Source of the DNA: Oxobacter pfennigii
GTDB lineage: Bacteria > Bacillota > Clostridia > Clostridiales > Oxobacteraceae
Assembly: GCF_001317355.1 (NCBI RefSeq)
Contig: NZ_LKET01000041.1
Location: 53,574-117,573, forward strand
Direction: 5' to 3'
DNA length: 64,000 nucleotides
The position numbers were made by a program, and so were the translations under genes. The notes beneath the pieces were generated by a model. That model was given only the letters and a program-made list of their open reading frames with translations. It was not told the origin of the DNA and searched no databases. Below, in pieces: positions 1-8,994 of the stretch (the first letter of the stretch is position 1; every line of letters starts with the position of its first letter).

Positions 1-1624
1 TCTCGGCCTCCTCGATCAGCGCGGCAAAATCTGGGTCTGCAAGGGCTTCCGGCGGTACGTCATAATCGGTGTATTCTCCGGGATGGGCGTAAATATTGTC
101 CTCAAAGAGCTTGGGGCGGTTGCCTTGGGTTTTCTGATAGACGGCGTACCGCGCCTGTTGCTCCATATCCAGATTTGCGGCGGCAACCGTGCCTAATGAC
201 TTGTTTTTCAGGCTGACATTCAGAATGTAATAGTTATAGGGAACCTCTACGGTATAGGTATCGTGGTGGGTATTGCCGTTCTCGTCCGTCCATGTGTCCG
301 TCCGGGTTTCGGTACGGTAGCGCACCTCCACGGTTCTTGTGACGGTTAGGGAATATTGCTGACGAAAAAGGGATTGCAATTCGGCCTGTACCTTATCCGG
401 GGTGTATTCTCCAAACTTGGCGGTCAGGTAGGAGGCCAGTTCAAAGGGGTCATGCCCGATTTCATCTACGGAATAGCGGTATTCGTCATAGCCGGGATAA
501 TCGCTTTCGATGCGCGACAGCCTTTCCCGCAAATCCTTTTCCAGCCCGGTATAGCTTGCTTCCACCGCTTCAATGTCACTGTCCGACGATACATAGGACG
601 TGCCACCGACAGCACCGATCAATCCGTTTCCGATGGTGGCAAGAGAGGCCATGCAGGATTGCAGGATGATAATCAGCAAAAACAGCACCAGCCCGATCAG
701 CAGGAGCTTCGGGTTCTGTTTCACAAAAGCTGTAACCGTCCGGGCTACTTTCTCCGTGAACCTTACCGCCTGTTTGCCGTGCTTTGCCGCCTCCCGTGCC
801 TGTTTGACATATTGCTTTTTCAGCCTCCGTTTTTGCCAGAAGCGGGAAACGGGATTGCTCTTTAGCTCCGGGTGTTCCTGTACCATCGTGCGATATTGAA
901 AATCCGCCTTAGCCCGGATGTCCCGACGTTCCCATTTTCGGACTTGCCGGGCCGGGTGGGTACGGACGCGGTGCTTGATAAAGCGGGTCGTGCCACGGAC
1001 AGCCGTTTCCCCGGCAAGCTCGGTTCGGTGCGCGGCCTCTGTCCCCGCATTTTCATGCTCTACCTCATAGATTTTTCCATGCACATACCGCCATGCTTGA
1101 AAACGCGCCGCCCGGCCTGCGGTTTTCACCGTGCCGGGCTTCTTCGGATGCTTCTGTGCCGCTAACTTCTCACGGGCGGCGTTCAGCTTTTCCTCGCTTC
1201 TTTCCGCGCAGAACTTGGATTGGTTTAGCTTTTCCGCGTCCCGCGCCGCCTTTTTTCCAGACGAACCAGAGGCTTTTTCCTCTAAACCGGAGCCGTCCCT
1301 ATGGGGCGGTGTATCATCGCTTCGCAGGCGGTCAGAGGGTCGGGCCTGTTCGCTATGCTGACGGTACTTGCTGTTTGAGGACTTCGGACCAACATGGCCC
1401 GAAGTGTTGGGTACATCATGAACATCGGAAGCATCCGGGTTTACAGCCTTTTTTTCCTCCCGCAAAACAGACGGCTCCTGTTGGGAGTGGATTTTATGCG
1501 GCTGTTTTTTCTTCTTGGGCCGGGAGGTGGACTTCGGGCCAAGTTGGCCCGAAGTGCCGGGATTATCCGCAAACCGCAAACGGCTGGATGGGCCATGCTC
1601 CGGCTTGCGGCTCCCGTCACGCAT
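1..1624 (-). CDS. CD1108-like conjugation membrane protein (partial)
   Basis: An open frame runs uninterrupted from an ATG at 1624 to the left edge, 541 codons without a stop. It overlaps the VirB4 stop by 8 bp, so the two are translationally coupled. Residues 1-300 are basic and low in complexity. One transmembrane segment near residues 303-325 (NPKLLLIGLVLFLLIII) is followed by an extracytoplasmic part beginning SDSDIEAVEASYTGLEKDL. The layout and position directly after VirB4 match the CD1107/CD1108 family of clostridial conjugative elements. Those proteins end in lysozyme-like and NlpC/P60 wall-hydrolase domains, which here would lie outside the window, so the hydrolase role is inferred. 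Two copies of the 25-bp palindrome lie in frame and encode TSGQLGPKS and TSGHVGPKS in the low-complexity part. Confidence 0.75.
   Translation of the reverse strand, partial: MRDGSRKPEHGPSSRLRFADNPGTSGQLGPKSTSRPKKKKQPHKIHSQQEPSVLREEKKAVNPDASDVHDVPNTSGHVGPKSSNSKYRQHSEQARPSDRLRSDDTPPHRDGSGLEEKASGSSGKKAARDAEKLNQSKFCAERSEEKLNAAREKLAAQKHPKKPGTVKTAGRAARFQAWRYVHGKIYEVEHENAGTEAAHRTELAGETAVRGTTRFIKHRVRTHPARQVRKWERRDIRAKADFQYRTMVQEHPELKSNPVSRFWQKRRLKKQYVKQAREAAKHGKQAVRFTEKVARTVTAFVKQNPKLLLIGLVLFLLIIILQSCMASLATIGNGLIGAVGGTSYVSSDSDIEAVEASYTGLEKDLRERLSRIESDYPGYDEYRYSVDEIGHDPFELASYLTAKFGEYTPDKVQAELQSLFRQQYSLTVTRTVEVRYRTETRTDTWTDENGNTHHDTYTVEVPYNYYILNVSLKNKSLGTVAAANLDMEQQARYAVYQKTQGNRPKLFEDNIYAHPGEYTDYDVPPEALADPDFAALIEEAE
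1381..1405. repeat. 25-bp palindrome, copy 1 (inside a CDS)
   Basis: Lies within the CD1108-like gene and encodes TSGHVGPKS. One arm mismatch (GGACC against GGCCC) and centre AACAT. Confidence 0.85.
1531..1555. repeat. 25-bp palindrome, copy 2 (inside a CDS)
   Basis: Perfect consensus arms. Lies within the CD1108-like gene and encodes TSGQLGPKS. Confidence 0.9.
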
Positions 1625-3986
1625 GGGAAGCCTCCTTGGCTATGTCCTCCGGGCGGGTGGTGAGCAGATTGTAAATTTCACCACGGGGGAAGCGGTCTAC
1701 GAAGGGGATGGTGGTATTCCCGAAAAATAAAAGCCCTTCCCCGGAATTGCTGTGGGCGATATAGGATAGCTGATGCTCGGAGATACCAAGCTGTTTGGCG
1801 AGTATCGCCCGGTCGCCCTGCGCCTGTGACAGCAGGATCATAAAGTCGCTGTTTTCCAGAATATTTTCGATCTCACGGCTGGCTAACAGGTCTTTCACAT
1901 TCTGTGTAAGTGCGCTCGGCACACAGCCCTTTTTGCGCAGCATCTTCCAGACACGGACGAAATAGCCCGCGCTCAATGCGTCTTGCAGGAGAATATGAAA
2001 TTCATCGAAAAAGCACCAGGTCGCAAGTCCCGCGGCAAAGTTGGTATTGACTGCCTGTGTCACAAGCTCGTTGGTGATGTGCATAGCGATTTTACGCAGG
2101 TTTTCGCCCATGCCCTTTAGCACGATACATACCACGCGCTTATCAAGGCTTACATTGGTATGATGGTTAAAGAGGTTTAGGGAGCCGGTGCAGTAAAGCT
2201 CCAGCGCGGTTGCAATCCGTTTCGCCTCCGGCTCCGGCTGTTTGCAAAGGGTTTCGTACAGGTCTTGCAAAAGCGGTATTTTCCCGTCCCCGATCCCAAG
2301 GGCGAGTTCCCGGTACACCAGCCGCACACAGCGGTCAATGACCGTTTTTTCAATGGGTTGCAGGCCGTCCTTGCCGCCTAAAATCAGTTCACACAGGGAC
2401 AATAGAAAATCCGCTTTCATGGAAAGTGGGCTGTCCTCGTCTGCCATGCTCATTTGAATATCCATCGGATTGATGTAATTCCCAAGGGGGCTGTCAGGGG
2501 AAATGTCGATCACCTGTCCCCCAAGCCGTTTCACCAGCGGGGCATATTCGCCCATCGGGTCTACAATGATAATCCGGTCTTTGGTGGTAAGAAATACGTT
2601 AATCAGCTCCCGTTTGGCGGCAAAGCTCTTACCGGAGCCGGTGGAGCCAAGATACAGGCCGTTGGCGGATTTCAGTTTTTTGCGGTCTGCCATGATAACA
2701 TTGTGGGAAAGGGCGTTCATGCCGTAATACAGTGCTTGCCCTCCCATGCGAAGCTCCTGCGTCATAAAGGGAACAAAAATCGCCGTGGAGCTTGTGGTCA
2801 TGCCGCGCTGTATCTCAATGGCGTTATCGCCAAGAATCAGGCTCGACAGATATCCTTGCTCCTGCTGAAAATCCAGCCGTTTGAGAAAGCAGTTGTATTT
2901 CTGCGTAATACCCGATATGGTAAAAATATCATTTTCAAGCTGTTGCTTTGTGGGAGCGGTATTCACCACAAGGAACGTAAGCAGAAACATCCGCTCGTTG
3001 CGGCTCTGCAAATCTGCCAAAAGCGCCGCCGCGTCCTTGCCGTAGGTGAGCAGGTCAGGTGGCAGAATGTCAATGTCATAACCGGAACGCGCCGCCTTTT
3101 TCTGTTCGTCCACCTTCATGCGCTCAATGTCCGTCAGCTTTGCCTTGACCGTTTTCACCGCTTTTGTCTGGTCAACGGTCTGGACATGCAGGGTGATGGT
3201 CATTTCCGCGTCTACCTCCAATAGCTCCGCTAACAGCTTGTCGGAAAGCTCGGAGGCCATGATCTGCATGTAGGAAGCCGCGCCCCATGTGGTTCCCACA
3301 CGAAAGGCGCGGCTTTGCCGGAAGTCAAAGGAAGTAGGAGCGATAAAATCCTTTGTCCCCATGCCCGTTTTCGGGATCATATCCCATGAGAAGAAAAACG
3401 GCTCCCGGCCTCCGGGGTGTAGCTGGCTGTGCAGCACCTCCAAGCGTTCCCGTCCATTGAGGGAAGCCGACTGTACGCCAAGCCTTTTATAGTTTCCCGT
3501 CACATCGGCCTCCACACGCTCCAAACGGGGTCTTGCCGTTGCGATGCTGTCCGCGTGGATACCGAAGGTGATGTATTTGGAGCGCATAATGCCGTTGTTG
3601 CTCTTGGCAATCTGATTGGTCAGCATGTCGGTAAATTCGCCTCGGATACTGTTAAAATCATCATCCTGTGGGGGGATGTTCACGTTATAGCGGTTTTCCG
3701 GGCAGGAACGGTGGTTGATAAAGGAAAGCTGGAACGGCAGGACGCTGTCAAAATAATTGAGGAACGCGCAGTAGCCGTCAAAAATTGTAGCCTGATCATC
3801 CGTCGAAGCCACGGAATAATTGATGTCCTCGTATGCAATGGTCTTGGTGTAAAAGCTCTCCCGCACCTTGCAGATACCGTCCCGGAACATTTCTTTGTAG
3901 GGAATGGTCTGCTGTGCGGTCTGCGGCCCGCGCGGTTTCTTACCGCTTTTGGCGGGGACGGGCGGTTTCTTTTTTGCCTGCTTCAA
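1617..3986 (-). CDS. virB4: VirB4-like type IV secretion ATPase
   Basis: This 789-residue protein is the energising ATPase of the mating channel, acting at the inner face of the membrane. Walker A (GSTGSGKS) lies near residue 450, followed by a beta-strand RIIIVDPMGEY and a Walker B-like CFFDEFHILL near residue 665. The N-terminal half matches the membrane-associated domain usual in the family. The length fits TraE/VirB4 proteins of Gram-positive elements. The start overlaps the end of prgI by 47 bp and the stop overlaps the next gene, so prgI-virB4-CD1108-like is a tight unit. The start codon was taken from the overlap and the downstream AGGAGG-type context. Confidence 0.93.
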   Translation of the reverse strand: MKQAKKKPPVPAKSGKKPRGPQTAQQTIPYKEMFRDGICKVRESFYTKTIAYEDINYSVASTDDQATIFDGYCAFLNYFDSVLPFQLSFINHRSCPENRYNVNIPPQDDDFNSIRGEFTDMLTNQIAKSNNGIMRSKYITFGIHADSIATARPRLERVEADVTGNYKRLGVQSASLNGRERLEVLHSQLHPGGREPFFFSWDMIPKTGMGTKDFIAPTSFDFRQSRAFRVGTTWGAASYMQIMASELSDKLLAELLEVDAEMTITLHVQTVDQTKAVKTVKAKLTDIERMKVDEQKKAARSGYDIDILPPDLLTYGKDAAALLADLQSRNERMFLLTFLVVNTAPTKQQLENDIFTISGITQKYNCFLKRLDFQQEQGYLSSLILGDNAIEIQRGMTTSSTAIFVPFMTQELRMGGQALYYGMNALSHNVIMADRKKLKSANGLYLGSTGSGKSFAAKRELINVFLTTKDRIIIVDPMGEYAPLVKRLGGQVIDISPDSPLGNYINPMDIQMSMADEDSPLSMKADFLLSLCELILGGKDGLQPIEKTVIDRCVRLVYRELALGIGDGKIPLLQDLYETLCKQPEPEAKRIATALELYCTGSLNLFNHHTNVSLDKRVVCIVLKGMGENLRKIAMHITNELVTQAVNTNFAAGLATWCFFDEFHILLQDALSAGYFVRVWKMLRKKGCVPSALTQNVKDLLASREIENILENSDFMILLSQAQGDRAILAKQLGISEHQLSYIAHSNSGEGLLFFGNTTIPFVDRFPRGEIYNLLTTRPEDIAKEASHA

Positions 3987-4329
3987 GCCGCGTTACCTCC
4001 TTTCTGGAATCGCTGAAATAGCGGTAAAGGTTCTCTGTCCTGTACGGCCTCGTCCGGGGCCATAAAAAAGTAGTACGGACGATGTTGCGCACCACCTTTT
4101 CAAAGGGAAGCCCGTCGCGCTCATACATGGCAATCAGAAAGCACGGGAGCATGAGGGCAATCATCAAAAGCATTGCCCCGGTGTTGCCGATAGCGGAACG
4201 GGTAAAAAGATAGGCCGGAACACCGACTGCCGCCGCACCGCCAAAACAGATAAGCTGACGCTTGGTAAGATTGAACGCCACTTTGGTTTTTATTTTCGAT
4301 AAATCGTTTGGCACATTCACATAAGCCAT
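3940..4329 (-). CDS. prgI: PrgI family protein (VirB3-like)
   Basis: This is a 129-residue inner-membrane component of the type IV secretion channel. The N-terminus MAYVNVPNDLSKIKTKVAFN is characteristic of PrgI, and two hydrophobic segments lie at about residues 28-45 and 50-68. The C-terminal third is basic and cytoplasmic. In the family, PrgI pairs with VirB4 as VirB3 does in Proteobacteria, and here it directly precedes and overlaps virB4. The ATG is preceded by AAGGAGGTATTCAGCC. Between this ribosome binding site and the upstream stop codon lies one copy of the palindrome. Confidence 0.88.
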   Translation of the reverse strand: MAYVNVPNDLSKIKTKVAFNLTKRQLICFGGAAAVGVPAYLFTRSAIGNTGAMLLMIALMLPCFLIAMYERDGLPFEKVVRNIVRTTFLWPRTRPYRTENLYRYFSDSRKEVTRLEAGKKETARPRQKR

Positions 4330-4352
4330 CTGGCTGAATACCTCCTTTCGGG

Positions 4353-4377
4353 ACTTCGGGCCAAGTTGGCCCGAAGT
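4353..4377. repeat. 25-bp palindrome, copy 3
   Basis: Perfect consensus, directly abutting the MT-A70 stop codon and 10 nt before the prgI ribosome binding site. Confidence 0.92.
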
Positions 4378-4950
4378 TTAAAGTTCAATGCTGTTTGCAA
4401 TTTCATTTCCCCAAACCCTCCAGCCCTCGGTTTCCTGTCTTGCGAAAAGCTCCGCGCGGGGCAGGTCGCCCATGAGCCGCACAATGCGTTCCCGTGCCTC
4501 GTCGGGCATTTTGCTGTGGGCTTCTATGGGAGAAATGATGAACTGATGGATGCCTTTATCCCGCCGCTTAGGATGCCCTCTTGTTGCCAGCAGGCAGATT
4601 TCCGCATTGCTGCGTGTCCAAAACCCCAAACCGTAAAACCATGTTTTGGCTCTGCGGTTTTGTTTCAGCCACACAAACGCCACGGTTTTGAACTGAAAGC
4701 CCCATGCGGAAACGACACGCAGGGCTTCCGGCAGTTGCGGGAAGGTCGCCCATAGAAAAAGCGCGCTGTCCTTTGCGGCAAGCTCTGCCACAGGAAGCGC
4801 GCATATTTCCTCACAGCTCATGGTGGGATAATGATTTTCGGCTACGCCCTGACCGCCCTTGTTGGCGTACCGCCACGGCGGATCGGCGTATATGATGTTG
4901 AATTGTTCTCTTGGAATCGTGGTGAAGCCCCCTTTCTGACTTCGGGCCAA
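4378..4950 (-). CDS. MT-A70 family adenine DNA methyltransferase
   Basis: The protein of about 190 residues carries the amino-methyltransferase signature YADPPWRY close to its N-terminus and the MT-A70 pattern of about 180 residues. It probably makes N6-methyladenine in DNA; the target site is not visible from sequence. On a conjugative element such an enzyme could protect incoming DNA from host restriction, which is inference. The start is uncertain. The longest frame begins at a TTG inside a palindrome copy with no ribosome binding site, whereas AAGGGGG lies 9 nt before an in-frame ATT at 4917, which would give IPREQFNIIYADPPW. The stop abuts another palindrome copy (4353-4377). Confidence 0.85.
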   Translation of the reverse strand: MARSQKGGFTTIPREQFNIIYADPPWRYANKGGQGVAENHYPTMSCEEICALPVAELAAKDSALFLWATFPQLPEALRVVSAWGFQFKTVAFVWLKQNRRAKTWFYGLGFWTRSNAEICLLATRGHPKRRDKGIHQFIISPIEAHSKMPDEARERIVRLMGDLPRAELFARQETEGWRVWGNEIANSIEL

Positions 4951-4963
4951 GTTGGCCCGAAGT
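4939..4963. repeat. 25-bp palindrome, copy 4
   Basis: Perfect consensus between the prepilin peptidase stop and the MT-A70 gene. It overlaps the longest possible MT-A70 reading frame. Confidence 0.92.
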
Positions 4964-4986
4964 GGATTATGTTCTGAAACCCGCCC

Positions 4987-5397
4987 TCAACGCAGTACGG
5001 CGAAGCAAATCCCCATATAGACAAAAGCGCCGGTACACAGAAACACCGCCAGCGGTACGCTCCGTTGCCGTGTTGCGGCCGCATAGATACAGGCGGGTAT
5101 CAGGGCAAAAAAGAGAATGAGAGCAAGAGCGTTCAGCCCGAAGCAGAAGCCCGTTGCCGCCGTCAGCTTAATGTCGCCGCCGCCAATCCCGCCATACCGC
5201 ACGGCAAGCAGTAACAGGCAGATCCCCGGCAGGAGCAATCCCGCGATTCGCTCATACAAAGCCGGGGCGGGCAGCAAAAAAGCGGATACAAACCCGATCA
5301 GAACAAGGGCAATCCATGTCCAGTCAGGGATAATCCGCTTTTGGTAATCCATAATCGCCGCCCATAGCAGAGGGACGGTGCATAGTAACGCAATCAT
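4987..5397 (-). CDS. A24 family prepilin peptidase
   Basis: This is a short (136-residue) membrane aspartic peptidase with the two catalytic aspartates of the family: one after the first helix (AAIMDYQKRIIPD) and one in the GGGDIKL (GxGD) motif near residue 73. It lacks the N-terminal methylase domain of PilD, as is usual for TadV/CpaA-type enzymes. It should cleave the leader peptides of the pilin-like proteins encoded 4-6 kb upstream. Its ATG overlaps the TGA of the CARDB-repeat gene (TGATG), so it is translated last in the pilus unit. Confidence 0.9.
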   Translation of the reverse strand: MIALLCTVPLLWAAIMDYQKRIIPDWTWIALVLIGFVSAFLLPAPALYERIAGLLLPGICLLLLAVRYGGIGGGDIKLTAATGFCFGLNALALILFFALIPACIYAAATRQRSVPLAVFLCTGAFVYMGICFAVLR

Positions 5398-8300
5398 CAA
5401 TTCCCCGTGGTGACATCATCGGAATACATGCTGTCCACCACCCGGATTTGAAGCTCCCCGCCCGTCAGCCACTTGGAAAGTGTGCCGCCCGGCGTATGGA
5501 CATCGGTGACAAGTAACTGCACGATGTAGTCCTTATCGTCCGGGAACCAGACGGGAACGTATTGCTTCCGGTACTTGAAGGGAGATGCGGGATTCTCCCG
5601 GAAAACAAATTGACCGCCCTCCTTGGTTAAAGGAATGGCAGTTTCATAACGGTATTCGGGCAAATAGACCTCTGCCGTCTGCGGGACGGTGATTAGCTCC
5701 ACTTTGTCGTAATTGGTGTTTACAGTTGCATTGACCTTAATAGAATAGCCGTAACCGGATTTTAGGTAGCCTTTTACCTTCGTGTCATAATCCAGAACGG
5801 CGCTGACCTTTAGCTCGGCGTAAAACTCACGCCATATAAATTGACCGTTTTCATAACGCTGTTCCCACCATGTTACTTTAGACTGGTCTGTACGCTTTGG
5901 CGGGTCGGGCAGCTCCCGGCTTTCCTCCGGCTCGGTGTAGGTTACATTCTCGATAACCGCTTTTTGGGTGTAGGTATTGTTGTCGGTGCTTCCCTCGTTA
6001 TCCAAGGACTGGTCGGGATTGATAACGGCAATCAGCGTGATGTCCTTGTCGGCCTGAATATTGGGCGTATCCCATCGAAGGGATACCACGTTCCAAGTGT
6101 CCTTTGCCATTACAACCGCGTCAATGCGTTTTTGATAGGACAATTCGGGTATCTGGAACAGCACCGTTACATTCTGTCCCGGTGTAAAATCAAGACTTCC
6201 CTGATTGCCTACCTTCACGGTGGTAACAACGGACTGGTTTTCCTTGTAGCGGTCAGGGGTAATCCGCTGAACATCCAAATCATAGGGCTTTTCCAGTACC
6301 ATGATTTCTGCTGAAACCCGGTTGTTGCTCATGTTGGTGTCCGTATACCCCTCCGGCGGTGAAACTTCTGCCGTTAGCTGTATGGGTGTGCCTTTTTCTC
6401 CTGCGGTGGCGGTGACAAGATAGGCTTTCTTCTCATAGGGGCTGAAATTGGCTGTGGCAGGCACGGCAGACACCGCCTTGCCGTTGATAGCGACACTCAG
6501 GCGCACATCCGAAAGTGCTTTATCGGTGGAATTGGCAAAATATACGGTAAAGCTGTATTTCTCCCGTTCGTAGACCGTAGGCGGGGAGGAAAGGTTTACC
6601 CAAACATCACAGGTTGCACTCGGCGGGGCTTCGGGTTCGCCGGGATCGTCCGGGGTGTCGGGATTGTCGGGTGTATCAGGATTATCCGGCGTATCGGGGT
6701 TATCCGGGTTGTCGGGTGTATCCGGCTTTTCTATCACCGTAATGCTGGAAACGGCGGTATTGTCCGTAGGATTATCGTCTGTGAAGCCCTCCGGCTCTGT
6801 GATATTGGCCCACAAGCGGTAAACCTCCCCGGCCTTGCCAGCCGTGCCGGTAACGGTATAAGACTTGGTTTCCCCTGCCGCAAAGTCCGCTGACGCAGGG
6901 ATTTCCGTTAAGGCGGTTTCGTTGTTCTCTCCCTGTAAAGATGCGCCTTTTAACGGCAGGGAGGACAGATTGGTAAAGCTCACAATGAAGCTGTATTCTT
7001 CCTGCTCATAAACCGTTGGCGGGGCAAAAATGCTCACCGACAGGTCACAGGAGATTGGCGTGTCGGGCGGTTCGTCCGGGGGATTGCTTGGATTGTCGGG
7101 ATTGTCCGGCGTATCGGAGCTATCCGGGGTTGGTTCCGGGTCAATGATTTTAATAACTGCCGTAGCGGTGTTGTTTGACAGGTTGCTGTCAACAAAGCCC
7201 TCCGGCACTCCGATGTTGGCCCATAGATTGATTTCGTCGGCGGCAGTGTCCGCAGTTCGGTTGACGGTATAGGTTTTGCTCTCATTGGCTGAAAAGTCCA
7301 TGACAGCGGGAATTTCTCCAATCGGTGCGCCGTCTACCGTCCCTTTTAAGGGGACATCGTAGGCCGGGCTGTTTCCGCTGTTCATAAACACTACGGTAAA
7401 GGAATAGTCCGCGCCGCGCTGGACGGTTGTCGGGGCGCGGATAATCACCGACAGGTCGTTTCCATCCTGTGCCTTGAATTTAAAAAAGAAGTCGGCGGCG
7501 GGGATTTGATACTGGATTTTCTGTGTAATCTCTGTCTGCGTTTTGCTCTCTCCATCGGCAAAGGTGTCCGTTTCCGGGGTATAATCCCATTCCAGCCCCA
7601 TGTACTGATAATTGCGGGACAGCTTTACATCGTCCTTATGGAAGGTAACGGAGGTAGTCTGATAGGGATAAAGAAGCTCCGGCACTCCCTTGTCCTGTGC
7701 GGTCAGGGAGCCGTAAACCTCCTGCTTGCTTTCGTCGCACCATGTCGCTTCCACATCAATCCTGACGGGAGCTTGGTAGGATAGCCCCGTATCCCGCATG
7801 GTTTCAAAGGCAATCAATGTTTTCTGCGTCCAGCCGAAGCGGGTCGTCAGTTCTTCAAAGTCGGCGGCGGTATCATAAGTACCGTAAATCCGTCCTGTGG
7901 CGATATTATGAATTTCCACCACAAGACTGCCCTTTAGGGTATAGGTTTTGCCGTCGTAGCGGTTAATCCATCCGACAATGCGTTCCTGCTCATAGTCGGC
8001 AACGGTATTGGCGTTCACCACATCGATGCGCTGTGGCTCGGAAAAGGATTTTAAAAGGGTATCCCCGTCGTAAATATCGGTAATCAGCATCCCGACAGTT
8101 CGGTATCGGGTATCGTAGGTCGCTTTGACTTGGAATACCACATTGGCGGTGACGGTAAGTACCGCGCCCTGGTCGCTCTTTGCGGTAATGGTATAGGGGC
8201 CGCATTGCTCCTTGGTGTCTACCGTCAGCGTATAATCCGACGGTATCGTCCGGCTCTGACCGCCGTATTCCAGCTTAATATCCGTGAGCGTTCCGGTTTC

Positions 8301-8489
8301 GGCTGTTACCTGTATTGGGATTTCAGCCGGGAACTGCTCCACGGCTACCATGCCGCTTTCATTTGTCAGGCTGTCTATGGGAGAAGTCACCCGGACGGTT
8401 ATGTCGCTGGAAGCGGCATAAGCTGTCACGGAAAAGAACAGACAGCACAGAAAAGCAAACGGCAGGGCGAACAAATAGTTTCGTTTCAT
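5397..8489 (-). CDS. secreted CARDB-repeat protein of the pilus locus
   Basis: This 1030-residue protein has a Sec signal peptide (KRNYLFALPFAFLCCLFFSV, cleavage probably after AYAA) and no obvious sorting signal or C-terminal membrane anchor. Residues about 350-850 hold three close Ig-like repeats of the CARDB type, each beginning with the pattern PxTVYExxxYSFxVxFxN and ending in PEGFxDxNxxNNTA. A fourth, more diverged repeat follows. Repeats are joined by Pro/Asp/Asn linkers (PDNPDTP units). CARDB domains are adhesion-like beta-sandwich modules. Placement between the pseudopilins and the prepilin peptidase suggests a pilus-tip or surface adhesin for mating contact, which is inference. The ATG follows GGAGG and overlaps the previous stop by 4 bp. 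Confidence 0.8.
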   Translation of the reverse strand: MKRNYLFALPFAFLCCLFFSVTAYAASSDITVRVTSPIDSLTNESGMVAVEQFPAEIPIQVTAETGTLTDIKLEYGGQSRTIPSDYTLTVDTKEQCGPYTITAKSDQGAVLTVTANVVFQVKATYDTRYRTVGMLITDIYDGDTLLKSFSEPQRIDVVNANTVADYEQERIVGWINRYDGKTYTLKGSLVVEIHNIATGRIYGTYDTAADFEELTTRFGWTQKTLIAFETMRDTGLSYQAPVRIDVEATWCDESKQEVYGSLTAQDKGVPELLYPYQTTSVTFHKDDVKLSRNYQYMGLEWDYTPETDTFADGESKTQTEITQKIQYQIPAADFFFKFKAQDGNDLSVIIRAPTTVQRGADYSFTVVFMNSGNSPAYDVPLKGTVDGAPIGEIPAVMDFSANESKTYTVNRTADTAADEINLWANIGVPEGFVDSNLSNNTATAVIKIIDPEPTPDSSDTPDNPDNPSNPPDEPPDTPISCDLSVSIFAPPTVYEQEEYSFIVSFTNLSSLPLKGASLQGENNETALTEIPASADFAAGETKSYTVTGTAGKAGEVYRLWANITEPEGFTDDNPTDNTAVSSITVIEKPDTPDNPDNPDTPDNPDTPDNPDTPDDPGEPEAPPSATCDVWVNLSSPPTVYEREKYSFTVYFANSTDKALSDVRLSVAINGKAVSAVPATANFSPYEKKAYLVTATAGEKGTPIQLTAEVSPPEGYTDTNMSNNRVSAEIMVLEKPYDLDVQRITPDRYKENQSVVTTVKVGNQGSLDFTPGQNVTVLFQIPELSYQKRIDAVVMAKDTWNVVSLRWDTPNIQADKDITLIAVINPDQSLDNEGSTDNNTYTQKAVIENVTYTEPEESRELPDPPKRTDQSKVTWWEQRYENGQFIWREFYAELKVSAVLDYDTKVKGYLKSGYGYSIKVNATVNTNYDKVELITVPQTAEVYLPEYRYETAIPLTKEGGQFVFRENPASPFKYRKQYVPVWFPDDKDYIVQLLVTDVHTPGGTLSKWLTGGELQIRVVDSMYSDDVTTGN

Positions 8490-8971
8490 TGGGAACCTCC
8501 TTCCGTAATTTGTGTGTTGACGCTGGAAATGGAAAAGGGCAGCTCTATTTCTCCGGGCAGGAAAGCAAAAATACTGTGTGTCCTGATTGCCCCGTCCAGC
8601 GTCAGCCGGGGCGGGCTTTCCGTTGCGTGAAGATTTTCAATTTTGAGTTCATATACCCACTCGTCCCCGGCATATTTGTTCAGCCCGGAATCCAGCTCCA
8701 TGCTCTCATACAGATAGTCATACAGGGTTTCTTTTGCAACCTCCGTATCCATCAGGGCATAGCCGTCCCTGCGGTATTCGTCCTTCATGGCATATTCCAC
8801 GGCGCTGTTTACGCCGCGCTGGAGAACATATTCGACTTGCTGATATAAGCTCTCCATACGGAAATATTCAATCAGGATCACGGCAAGGGTCAGGATAAAA
8901 AAGACGAGAATTAAAATAAACACAAAGGTATCGCCTTTGCGGTTTTGCAGGGTTCGCTTAATAGCGCCCAC
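8486..8971 (-). CDS. TadE-like pseudopilin
   Basis: The protein has about 161 residues with one N-terminal transmembrane segment (DTFVFILILVFFILTLAVIL) right after the motif NRKGD. It then has a soluble domain of about 120 residues. The pattern N-x-x-G followed by a hydrophobic helix resembles a type IVb prepilin cleavage site, and two of the pilin-like proteins and the other pseudopilin upstream share it. A longer frame exists, but a GTG at 8971 preceded by GGAAAGGAGG with 8-nt spacing is the best start. It overlaps the CARDB gene start by 4 bp. The role as a minor pilin of the Tad apparatus is inferred from architecture and context. Confidence 0.68.
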   Translation of the reverse strand: MGAIKRTLQNRKGDTFVFILILVFFILTLAVILIEYFRMESLYQQVEYVLQRGVNSAVEYAMKDEYRRDGYALMDTEVAKETLYDYLYESMELDSGLNKYAGDEWVYELKIENLHATESPPRLTLDGAIRTHSIFAFLPGEIELPFSISSVNTQITEGGSQ

Positions 8972-8994
8972 GGCATTTGCCTCCTTTCCGGCGC

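Noticed and set aside
2454..3224. Long plus-strand open frame opposite virB4
   Set aside because: Antisense shadow in a GC-rich gene. No ribosome binding site and no recognisable domain.
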